Assembly (NCBI GenBank): GCA_024698145.1 | Contig: JAILRO010000040.1 | Coordinates: forward strand, 1 to 49,374 | Length of the DNA: 49,374 nt | DNA from: Lachnospiraceae bacterium | GTDB taxonomy: Bacteria > Bacillota > Clostridia > Lachnospirales > Lachnospiraceae | Direction of reading: 5' to 3' | Shown here: positions 42,549 through 49,374 of the stretch, in pieces | How positions within the stretch are numbered: position 1 is the stretch's first letter | Layout: the number at the start of each line of letters is the position of its first letter | Position numbers and translations under genes: made by a program | Notes under the pieces: generated by a model | Told to the model about the DNA's origin: nothing | What the model saw: only the letters and a program-made list of their open reading frames with translations | The model's database searches: none

Positions 42549-44153
42549 ATGAAGTACACAAATGCATATTTTCAGCTTGATATGAGACAGAACGGAGTTT
42601 ATTTGTTGCTATATCCTCCTATGGATAATGGAAAACAGATTAATGTTCAGGAATTGCTCAATTACCTTGATTCGGTTGGGCTTAAGAATATTGACCCTAA
42701 GGTAGTTGATAAAGCAGTTAAAGATAATGTGAATAAACCTTCGGAGATATGGATTGACCATGCAGGAATGGGAGAAGTCGGTGAACGCGCTGATGTAAGA
42801 ATAACAGACGATAGAATGACGGCTATTATAAGATTTTATCCGCCTTCTACAAAAGGTTCTTACATGACTGACAAAGAAATTCTTACTGAACTTTCAATGA
42901 AAAAGATTACATACGGTATTTCAGATAAGATTATTGCGGCATATCTTAAAGGAAGACAGTTTTGCAGAGATATTCCGATTGCAAAAGGTAAGCCGGTTGT
43001 TCAAGGAAAAGATGCAAAAGTAACTTATCATTTTAATACGAGTCCGACATCTGCACCGAAACTTAATGAGGATGGCAGTGTTGATTTTCATGAGTTGTCG
43101 CTTTTTGTTTCGGTTAAAAAGGATGAACTTCTTGCAGAGCTTACGCCTGAAGTGGAGGGCGAGGAAGGTATGGATGTAATGGGTAATCGCATACTTCCGA
43201 TAGCTGTCAAAAAGAGGGTTCTCAAATTTGGAAAAAATATTCGATTGACAGAGGATAAATGCAAGATTTATTCTGAAGTTGACGGTGATGTCAAGTTAGA
43301 GGGTGATACGGTATTTGTATCTAATACATATCAAGTACCTGCAGACGTCAATCCATCAACTGGTGATATCAATTACAATGGTAACGTATATGTTGCAGGT
43401 AATGTTAATTCCGGTTTCCGTGTTGAAGCTTCGGGCGATATCGAAGTTGCCGGCGTTGTAGAAGGTGCAACACTTATTGCAGGTGGTAATATCGTTCTTA
43501 AAAGAGGTATTCAGGGAATGGGCAAAGGTGAGCTTATTGCCGGTAATGATATTGTTACAAAATTTATCGAGAGTAGTAATGTCAAAGCGGGTAATACTGT
43601 TAACACCGGTTCAAGCCTTCACTCTAATATCGAGGCCGGTGAGAATGTTATTGTAAGTGGTCGTAAGGGCTTCCTTATCGGTGGTACTGTATCGGCAGGC
43701 AAGAAAATCGAAGCCAGTGTTTTTGGTAACAAGATGAATACAGCAACAGAACTTAAAGTTGGTGTTAAGCCGGAGATTATGGAAAGATATAAGGATCTAA
43801 CACAGTCTATCAAAGAGAAGCAGAGTGATATGGTTGAACACAAGCAGACATTGGATGTTCTCAAGAAGAAAATGGCTGAAGGTGCAAAACTTTTGCCTAA
43901 TCAGCTTGCTATGGCAAAACAGGCAGGTGATGCTCTTAAAGTCCTTACAAAAGAACTTGATGAAGAATCTGAAGAGTATATGAAGCTTAAGATGGAAATC
44001 GAAGAGAACAAAGACGGTAAGATATACGTCAATACAACTATTTATCCGGGCGTAACATTGTTTATATCAAACAGGGTTTATCCGGTTAAGGATGTTCGAA
44101 GTAGATGTCAGTTTAGATTAAGCGGAGCAGAGGTTGTGAGTATGCCGTTATAA
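42549..44153 (+). CDS. FapA (DUF342) family protein
   Basis: A 534-residue DUF342/FapA protein: an N-terminal alpha-beta domain (about 1-160), a right-handed beta-helix rich in glycine turns (about 230-400; INYNGNVYVAGNVNSGFRVE and GDIEVAGVVEGATLIAGGNI show the repeats), a coiled coil (about 410-490) and a short C-terminal cap. FapA proteins are often encoded near flagellar or polar-localisation genes, and the family is named for a role in flagellar assembly in Vibrio. The start follows TAAGGAGG directly after sigD. Confidence 0.92.
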   Translation: MKYTNAYFQLDMRQNGVYLLLYPPMDNGKQINVQELLNYLDSVGLKNIDPKVVDKAVKDNVNKPSEIWIDHAGMGEVGERADVRITDDRMTAIIRFYPPSTKGSYMTDKEILTELSMKKITYGISDKIIAAYLKGRQFCRDIPIAKGKPVVQGKDAKVTYHFNTSPTSAPKLNEDGSVDFHELSLFVSVKKDELLAELTPEVEGEEGMDVMGNRILPIAVKKRVLKFGKNIRLTEDKCKIYSEVDGDVKLEGDTVFVSNTYQVPADVNPSTGDINYNGNVYVAGNVNSGFRVEASGDIEVAGVVEGATLIAGGNIVLKRGIQGMGKGELIAGNDIVTKFIESSNVKAGNTVNTGSSLHSNIEAGENVIVSGRKGFLIGGTVSAGKKIEASVFGNKMNTATELKVGVKPEIMERYKDLTQSIKEKQSDMVEHKQTLDVLKKKMAEGAKLLPNQLAMAKQAGDALKVLTKELDEESEEYMKLKMEIEENKDGKIYVNTTIYPGVTLFISNRVYPVKDVRSRCQFRLSGAEVVSMPL

Positions 44154-44181
44154 TCATACAGACAATTTTGGAGGTGATTTT

Positions 44182-44517
44182 ATGATTCGTCCGATAGATA
44201 TGCAAATGCTTCTTCCAAGAACGGAATCAGTCGGAAACGAACGTCAGATGGAACAGCATAAAATGGTTAATGCCAATAATAATGCTGCCAATGAAGTTGC
44301 CAAAGAAGTTCAGCATAACAGTGAATCAGTTGTCCATAAGGACGGTAATGCATTTACTGAGTATCAATATGATGCAAAGGAAGAGGGTAACGGAACTTAC
44401 AGTAATCCGAGAAGACATAAAAAGAGAGATGGCGAAGAGAATTCGGAAGATGAGAAGAAAGCAGAAGTATCCGAAAAACAAAAAAAAGAAACGCCTAGAA
44501 TTAATATACAGATTTAA
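44182..44517 (+). CDS. Conserved-looking hydrophilic protein of the flagellar operon, unknown function
   Basis: A 111-residue, highly hydrophilic protein without membrane helices. The N-terminus (MIRPIDMQMLLPRTESVGNE) looks like a short conserved anchor; the rest is rich in N, E and K and probably disordered, with a basic patch NPRRHKKRD. A good TTGGAGGTGATTTT precedes the ATG. No function is recognised; it lies between fapA and the SwrB-like gene with tight spacing, which implies cotranscription. Confidence 0.75.
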   Translation: MIRPIDMQMLLPRTESVGNERQMEQHKMVNANNNAANEVAKEVQHNSESVVHKDGNAFTEYQYDAKEEGNGTYSNPRRHKKRDGEENSEDEKKAEVSEKQKKETPRINIQI

Positions 44518-44528
44518 GGAGAAATACA

Positions 44529-45311
44529 ATGACACTTCCTGTTGTAGTTATGATTTTGATTGGAATAGTTTTTGTTATAGTGAGTTTTATTGTTTCAGAG
44601 AACTTGTTTGAGAACAATAAAGATAATGAAAAAACAGCATTTCCTTCAATTGATGAGAATTATCAGTTTTCAGAACGTGAACAACAGATAATCAAAAGAA
44701 AAATAGAAGACGTTATAGCTAATCACGCAAAGGATATCATTTATGATACCAATGAGTCCTTGTCTAATATGGCTAACGAGAAGACTATGGCACTTGGTGA
44801 TTATGCGGTTGCAGTGTGCGACGAGATTGAAAAAAATCACAAAGAAGTCATGTTTTTATATAGTATGCTTGATGACAAACAGAAAGAGATAATGAAGACT
44901 GTCAAAGACGTTGATGATGTTAAAAGCGAAGTTAAGAGCATGATTAACGAGGCTGAAAGCATTGAGCATAACCATGTTGTCAAACAGCAGGAAGAGGTTA
45001 ACCCACATCAGGATGTTCAACAGGAGAGAAATGAAGATGTTAATTTTGATTCATTGAACGAAGCCGATGAAGAATCTCTTGATGAAGATGCTTCAAATGT
45101 TGGAATGGATGATATTTTTGCTGAAATTGACCGTGCTGACATTGATTTTGATGAAGTTTTGGAAGAAGATTTCAATCAGAATGCCAATTCAAATGATATA
45201 ATTCTTGAGATGTATAGGAATGGTAATTCCGTTGTTAGTATCGCAAAGGAATTGGGACTTGGCGTCGGCGAGGTCAAGTTGGTTATAGATTTATATCAGG
45301 GAGAACGTTAA
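44529..45311 (+). CDS. SwrB/YlxL-like membrane protein with C-terminal helix-turn-helix-like domain (DUF6115 type)
   Basis: A 260-residue protein with one N-terminal membrane helix (about 3-23), a coiled-coil/acidic middle, and a C-terminal segment NDIILEMYRNGNSVVSIAKE followed by LGLGVGEVKLVIDLYQ, the pattern of SwrB-like/DUF6115 proteins. In B. subtilis swrB (ylxL) follows sigD at the end of the fla/che operon and promotes basal-body maturation through FliM/FliP. The matching position supports the call, though overall similarity cannot be judged by eye. The stop shares one base with the next start. Confidence 0.7.
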   Translation: MTLPVVVMILIGIVFVIVSFIVSENLFENNKDNEKTAFPSIDENYQFSEREQQIIKRKIEDVIANHAKDIIYDTNESLSNMANEKTMALGDYAVAVCDEIEKNHKEVMFLYSMLDDKQKEIMKTVKDVDDVKSEVKSMINEAESIEHNHVVKQQEEVNPHQDVQQERNEDVNFDSLNEADEESLDEDASNVGMDDIFAEIDRADIDFDEVLEEDFNQNANSNDIILEMYRNGNSVVSIAKELGLGVGEVKLVIDLYQGER

Positions 45312-45919
45312 TGAAGTTTAAATATTATCTTAGAGGAATTGGAATAGGAATCATATTTGCATCAATCGTATTGCTTTCCGCGTACCGTGGTAAGTTTTCA
45401 GGTAGAATTACCGATGAAGAGGTTATTGCAAGAGCAAAACAACTTGGCATGGTTGAAGCTAATGATCCAATCAACAAATTAATAACTACGGAAGCATCTA
45501 CCGAGGTAACAACGCAAACTGTTACAGAAGAAATATCTTCTGAAGCAACTACGGAGGCAACTACCCAAAAAGCAAAGAAGAAAAAGAAGAAAACAGAAGA
45601 AACCACAAGCAAAGAACAGACGGAAGCTACTACAGAGGCGACTACGGAAGTAACCACTGAAGCGACCACAGAAGCTAAAAAGGACGATTCAGGACAGACA
45701 GTGGAGATTACTGTTGAAAGAGGTTCGTCGTCGTATCCTATATGTCAGAAACTTCAGGAACTTGGTATAATTGATGATGCTTCAAAGTTTGATGACTATT
45801 TGATTGAGAATGGATATGCCAACAGAATAAGCGTTGGAACACACAAGGTGAAAAAGGGAATGGATTATAAGACAATAGCTGATCTTATATCTGATCCGAT
45901 TGATAAAAAGAGCGAATGA
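45311..45919 (+). CDS. MltG-like protein retaining only the LysM-like N-terminal domain
   Basis: A 202-residue protein with an N-terminal membrane helix (about 7-26), a long Thr/Glu/Ala linker with repeated TTEA/TTEV units (about 58-123) interrupted by a Lys block, and a C-terminal domain (about 132-198; ITVERGSSSYPICQKLQELG, then NRISVGTHKVKKGMDYKTIA) resembling the LysM-like subdomain of the endolytic transglycosylase MltG/YceG. The catalytic domain with its glutamate is absent. It could bind peptidoglycan without cutting it. The start overlaps the SwrB-like stop (TAATG), and the stop lies in the terminator hairpin. Confidence 0.72.
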   Translation: MKFKYYLRGIGIGIIFASIVLLSAYRGKFSGRITDEEVIARAKQLGMVEANDPINKLITTEASTEVTTQTVTEEISSEATTEATTQKAKKKKKKTEETTSKEQTEATTEATTEVTTEATTEAKKDDSGQTVEITVERGSSSYPICQKLQELGIIDDASKFDDYLIENGYANRISVGTHKVKKGMDYKTIADLISDPIDKKSE

Positions 45920-45936
45920 TTACATTTGCTCTTTTT
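45905..45936 (+). terminator. Strong intrinsic terminator ending the fla/che train
   Basis: AAAAAGAGCGAATG (45905-45918) pairs with CATTTGCTCTTTTT (45923-45936) over 14 positions, with one G-U, around a four-base loop. The T run is part of the right arm. The stop codon of the MltG-like gene lies in the apex. The A/T base of the stem could also act on the opposite strand. Confidence 0.9.
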
Positions 45937-45955
45937 AATTTTATTCGTTTTGCAC

Positions 45956-45983
45956 TTGAAAGTTTATGAAAAATGTGTATGAT
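45956..45983 (+). promoter_or_regulatory. Candidate promoter of the purine genes, with a CodY-like site in the spacer
   Basis: TTGAAA at 45956-45961, a 16-base spacer and TATGAT at 45978-45983. AAGTTTATGAAAAAT at 45960-45974 matches the CodY consensus at 12 of 15 positions and overlaps the -35 and spacer, so a repressor bound there would exclude RNA polymerase. No purine riboswitch is visible in the leader. Confidence 0.45.
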
Positions 45984-46032
45984 AGATATATGTTTGCAGT
46001 AATAAGTTAATTTTACTTTAGGAGGATTTATT

Positions 46033-46746
46033 ATGAAGATGAAATCATTAGCAGCTGAGCTTTCTTCAACAACCTATCCGGGCAGAGGAATTGTGATTGG
46101 TAAGACCCCTGACGGAAAGCATGCGGCAATTGCCTATTTTATAATGGGTAGAAGTGAGAACAGCAGAAATCGTATATTTGTAGAAGAGGGCGAAGGTATT
46201 CGTACAGAGGCGTTTGATCCTTCGAAACTCGAAGATCCTAGTCTTATAATATATGCTCCTGTTAGAGTACTTGGCAATAAGACAATAGTCACAAATGGTG
46301 ACCAGACAGATACAGTTTATGAGCTTATGAATAAGCAGTATACTTTTGAGCAGGCACTTCGTACAAGAGAGTTTGAGCCTGATGCACCTAATTATACACC
46401 TAGAATTTCAGGTGTTCTTAATATTGAAGGTGGCAATTATAATTATGCGATGTCAATATTAAAGAGCAATAACGGTAACCCTGATGCTTGTAACAGATAT
46501 ACGTTTGCGTATGAGAATCCTGTAGCTGGCGAGGGTCATTTCATTCATACATATATGGGAGATGGTAATCCGTTACCAAGTTTTGAAGGTGAGCCAACAC
46601 TTATTGATATCCCTAATGATATGAATGAGTTTGCTGATATTGTATGGAATAACCTTAATGAGGATAATAAGGTATCGTTATTCATCAGATATATTGATAT
46701 CGAGACAGGTAAGTATGAGACAAAGATTATAAATAAAAACAAGTAA
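46033..46746 (+). CDS. purO: IMP cyclohydrolase, PurO type
   Basis: A 237-residue protein resembling the archaeal-type IMP cyclohydrolase PurO (IMP_cyclohyd family, Ntn-hydrolase-like fold), which closes FAICAR to IMP, the last step of purine synthesis. YPGRGIVIGKTPDGKHAAIA with YFIMGRSENSRNRIF and PRISGVLNIEGGNYNYAMSI are typical. It is followed 20 bases later by a formyltransferase for the preceding step, replacing the usual bifunctional PurH. The start follows TTTAGGAGGA. Confidence 0.9.
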   Translation: MKMKSLAAELSSTTYPGRGIVIGKTPDGKHAAIAYFIMGRSENSRNRIFVEEGEGIRTEAFDPSKLEDPSLIIYAPVRVLGNKTIVTNGDQTDTVYELMNKQYTFEQALRTREFEPDAPNYTPRISGVLNIEGGNYNYAMSILKSNNGNPDACNRYTFAYENPVAGEGHFIHTYMGDGNPLPSFEGEPTLIDIPNDMNEFADIVWNNLNEDNKVSLFIRYIDIETGKYETKIINKNK

Positions 46747-46766
46747 TAGTTTAAAGGAGAAATAAG

Positions 46767-47945
46767 ATGAACGAATTTGTTTTGAAATATGGTTGTAACC
46801 CTAATCAGAAGCCTTCTAAGGTATTTATGAAAGATGGAAGTGAGCTTCCTATTGAAATATTATGTGGAAAGCCCGGTTACATTAATTTGCTTGATGCATT
46901 TAACGGTTGGCAGTTGGTTAAAGAGCTTAAGAAGGCAACAGGACTTCCTGCAGCAACTTCATTTAAGCATGTTTCACCTGCAGGCGCAGCAGTAGGTCTT
47001 CCGCTATCTGATGTTGAGAGAAAGATATACTGGGTTGATGATATGGGTGAACTCAGTCCACTTGCCAATGCTTATGCCAGAGCCAGAGGTGCTGACAGAA
47101 TGTCTTCGTTTGGTGATTTTATTTCACTTTCTGATGTTTGTGATGTGGCTACAGCTAAACTTATCAAACGTGAGGTTTCTGACGGGATTATTGCGCCGGG
47201 ATATGAGCCGGAAGCATTAGAAATCCTTAAAGCTAAAAAGAAGGGTAACTATTGCGTTATTAAGATTGACGAGAATTACGTTCCTGCACCTGTTGAGCAG
47301 AAGGATGTATTTGGCGTTACATTTGAGCAGGGAAGAAATGAACTTGTAATAAATGATGAGTTATTTGCTGATGTTGTTACAGATGCAAAGGATATTCCGG
47401 AGCCTGCAAAGATTGACCTTGCAATTGCTATGATTACACTTAAGTACACACAGTCAAACTCTGTATGTTACGCTAAAGGTGGACAGGCAATCGGTATCGG
47501 TGCTGGTCAGCAGTCAAGAATTCATTGTACAAGACTTGCAGGTGGTAAGGCAGATAACTGGTATCTTCGTCAGAATCCGAAGGTATTGAACCTTCCGTTT
47601 AAGGACAATATCGGACGTGCCGATAGAGATAATACTATTGATGTATATATGAGCGATGATTATATGGACGTACTTGCAGATGGAATCTGGGAGAACTTCT
47701 TTACTGAAAAGCCGGAAGTATTTACAAGAGAAGAGAAGCGTGCGTGGCTTGATACTCTTACAGATGTATCTCTTGGTTCAGATGCATTCTTCCCATTTGG
47801 CGACAATATTGAGAGAGCTCATAGAAGTGGTGTTAAGTATATCGCACAGCCGGGTGGATCTATAAGAGATGATAATGTTATTGAGACATGTAACAAGTAT
47901 GGAATGGCTATGTGCTTTACAAAGATTAGATTGTTCCATCACTAA
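46767..47945 (+). CDS. Phosphoribosylaminoimidazolecarboxamide (AICAR) formyltransferase, stand-alone
   Basis: A 392-residue protein equivalent to the AICAR formyltransferase half of PurH, without the IMP cyclohydrolase (MGS-like) half. It transfers formyl from 10-formyl-THF to AICAR. The catalytic pair K67-H68 lies in SFKHVSPAGAAVG, a form I know from eukaryotic ATIC rather than the bacterial KHxNPCG. ARARGADRMSSFGDF, YTQSNSVCYAKGGQ, IGIGAGQQSRIHCTRLAGGK and the terminal LRLFHH-like end (IRLFHH) also match the eukaryotic-like form. Paired with purO, it completes IMP synthesis. Confidence 0.93.
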   Translation: MNEFVLKYGCNPNQKPSKVFMKDGSELPIEILCGKPGYINLLDAFNGWQLVKELKKATGLPAATSFKHVSPAGAAVGLPLSDVERKIYWVDDMGELSPLANAYARARGADRMSSFGDFISLSDVCDVATAKLIKREVSDGIIAPGYEPEALEILKAKKKGNYCVIKIDENYVPAPVEQKDVFGVTFEQGRNELVINDELFADVVTDAKDIPEPAKIDLAIAMITLKYTQSNSVCYAKGGQAIGIGAGQQSRIHCTRLAGGKADNWYLRQNPKVLNLPFKDNIGRADRDNTIDVYMSDDYMDVLADGIWENFFTEKPEVFTREEKRAWLDTLTDVSLGSDAFFPFGDNIERAHRSGVKYIAQPGGSIRDDNVIETCNKYGMAMCFTKIRLFHH

Positions 47946-48021
47946 TTAAAATAGTGCGTCATGTAAATACACATATTTGAATATTTTTTTGAAAATTAAT
48001 GAGTTGAAAGGGATATAGATA

Positions 48022-49245
48022 ATGACAGTATATGACGAATTAGTTGCGCGTGGTCTTATTGCGCAGGTAACAGACGAGGACGAGATTAAAGATCTTGTTA
48101 ATAATGGAAAGGCAACATTTTATATCGGATTTGATCCGACTGCAGACAGTCTTCATGTAGGACATTTTATGGCATTGTGCCTTATGAAGAGATTACAGAT
48201 GGCAGGTAATAAACCCATTGCACTTATCGGCGGTGGTACAGCTATGATTGGTGATCCTTCAGGAAGAACTGATATGAGACAGATGATGACTCAAGAAACT
48301 ATTCAGCATAACTGCGACTGTTTTAAGGAGCAGATGAGTAAATTCATCGATTTCTCTGATGGAAAAGCACTTATGGTTAATAATGCGGATTGGTTGCTTG
48401 ACTTAAATTATGTTGAAGTCCTTCGTGAAGTTGGAGCTTGCTTTTCTGTTAACAATATGTTACGTGCAGAGTGTTACAAACAGAGAATGGAGAAAGGTCT
48501 TTCTTTCCTTGAGTTTAACTATATGATAATGCAGAGTTATGATTTCTATAGCTTATATCAGAAATATGGCTGCAACATGCAGTTTGGAGGAGATGACCAG
48601 TGGAGTAATATGCTTGGTGGTACTGAACTTATCAGAAGAAAACTTGGTAAGGATGCATATGCAATGACAATTACACTTCTTCTTAATTCAGAAGGCAAGA
48701 AGATGGGTAAGACTCAGTCGGGAGCTGTATGGCTTGATCCTAATAAGACAAGTCCTTTTGAGTTTTATCAGTATTGGAGAAATGTTGATGATGCAGATGT
48801 ATTAAAATGTATCCGTATGCTCACATTCCTTCCGCTTGAAGAGATTGAGAAGATGGATTCATGGGAAGGAAGCCAGCTTAATCAGGCTAAAGAGATACTT
48901 GCATTTGAACTTACGAAACTTGTTCATGGTGAGGAAGAAGCTTCAAAGGCACAGGAGAGTGCAAGAGCACTTTTTTCGGGTGGTAATGCAGCAAATATGC
49001 CTACAACAACTTTAACTGCAGCTGATTTTAATGACGAGGGTAAGATTGGTATTCTTGATCTTATGGTTAAGGCTGAACTTGTTTCATCAAAGGCAGAGGC
49101 AAGACGTAACGTACAGCAGGGCGGCGTAACAGTTAATGATGAGAAATTAACAGAGCCTGTAACATTCTATGAGAAAGCTGCATTTGACAATGATTTCATT
49201 ATCAAACGTGGTAAGAAGAACTTCCGTAAGATTATATTAGGATAA
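48022..49245 (+). CDS. tyrS: Tyrosyl-tRNA synthetase
   Basis: A class I synthetase of 407 residues that charges tRNA-Tyr. The HIGH motif is H45-V-G-H48 ([14 protein letters not shown]), the KMSKS motif is K227-M-G-K-T231, and the substrate region [16 protein letters not shown] and [10 protein letters not shown] are conserved. The C-terminal S4-like RNA-binding domain covers about 340-407 ([20 protein letters not shown]). The 76-base upstream gap is too short for a T-box leader. It has a modest GAAAGGGAT binding site. The 129 bases after the stop to the window end show no clear gene or terminator. Confidence 0.98.
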   Translation: MTVYDELVARGLIAQVTDEDEIKDLVNNGKATFYIGFDPTADSLHVGHFMALCLMKRLQMAGNKPIALIGGGTAMIGDPSGRTDMRQMMTQETIQHNCDCFKEQMSKFIDFSDGKALMVNNADWLLDLNYVEVLREVGACFSVNNMLRAECYKQRMEKGLSFLEFNYMIMQSYDFYSLYQKYGCNMQFGGDDQWSNMLGGTELIRRKLGKDAYAMTITLLLNSEGKKMGKTQSGAVWLDPNKTSPFEFYQYWRNVDDADVLKCIRMLTFLPLEEIEKMDSWEGSQLNQAKEILAFELTKLVHGEEEASKAQESARALFSGGNAANMPTTTLTAADFNDEGKIGILDLMVKAELVSSKAEARRNVQQGGVTVNDEKLTEPVTFYEKAAFDNDFIIKRGKKNFRKIILG

Positions 49246-49374
49246 ATTGCTGTTTAATGCACTTTTATCCCTAACAAACGCGTATAGATTATCAGATGTA
49301 TGAATATCCTGTGTCTAATTAACTGTTATATACATTTTCAAAACGGACGCATAACAAATTGTCGATATATTACA

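Noticed and set aside
47946-48021. Possible T-box leader of tyrS
   Set aside because: The gap is only 76 bases, without specifier-loop or antiterminator structure; a T-box needs far more.

Overview
The window looks like a chromosomal segment of a flagellated, AT-rich, low-GC Gram-positive bacterium, most likely a Lachnospiraceae (Roseburia/Lachnospira/Butyrivibrio-like) clostridium. The evidence is: a B. subtilis-style fla/che gene order with codY directly upstream of flgB; CheC, CheD and FliY (a Bacillota-type chemotaxis set); a YlmC-nrdR pair; strong GGAGG ribosome binding sites; and an Rpn-like nuclease of a type I associate with Lachnospiraceae. Genus assignment is inference. All genes called here are on the + strand.

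Region 1 (1-5125) is accessory. It holds two RHS-core C-terminal cassettes, each ending in a different hydrophobic tip of about 130 residues and each followed at once by a small two-helix membrane protein that looks like its immunity protein. The second cassette is a 5'-truncated, displaced copy. A third immunity-like gene (4559-5125) has lost its toxin; only a 34-codon reading-frame remnant precedes it. A PD-(D/E)XK (Rpn-like) nuclease gene with a coiled-coil tail sits between the second pair and the orphan. I read the region as a polymorphic-toxin tip/immunity array whose toxins may act on membranes.

Region 2 (5317-11801) is housekeeping: a YlmC/YmxH PRC-barrel protein, nrdR, comM (YifB), dprA, topA and codY. 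codY has its own extended -10 promoter, with a 13/15 match to the CodY operator directly upstream of the -35, which suggests autoregulation.

Region 3 (11893-45919) is one long flagellar and chemotaxis gene train. Module A is flgB-flgC-fliE-fliF-fliG-fliH-fliI-fliJ-(motE-like)-fliK-flgD-(TIGR02530)-flgE, closed by a strong intrinsic terminator. Module B is flbD-motA-motB-fliL-fliM-fliY-cheY-fliO-fliP-fliQ-fliR-flhB-flhA-flhF-flhG-ycgR, with an extended -10 promoter before motA and a terminator overlapping the ycgR stop codon. Module C is cheB-cheA-cheW-cheC-cheD-(small membrane protein)-sigD-fapA-(hypothetical)-(SwrB-like)-(MltG-like), with an extended -10 promoter before cheB and a strong terminator at its end. 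Together these build the basal body, export gate, stator, hook and C-ring and supply the core chemosensory circuit. Filament genes, cheR, flgM and receptors are not here. CheB is only the methylesterase domain, without a receiver.

Region 4 (46033-49245) is metabolic: a PurO-type IMP cyclohydrolase and a free-standing AICAR formyltransferase that resembles the eukaryotic ATIC domain more than classic bacterial PurH, then tyrosyl-tRNA synthetase. No rRNA, tRNA, CRISPR array or insertion sequence with recognisable ends was seen. The longest gaps between genes (3124-3398 and 4275-4558) are under 300 bases and are described under their features.
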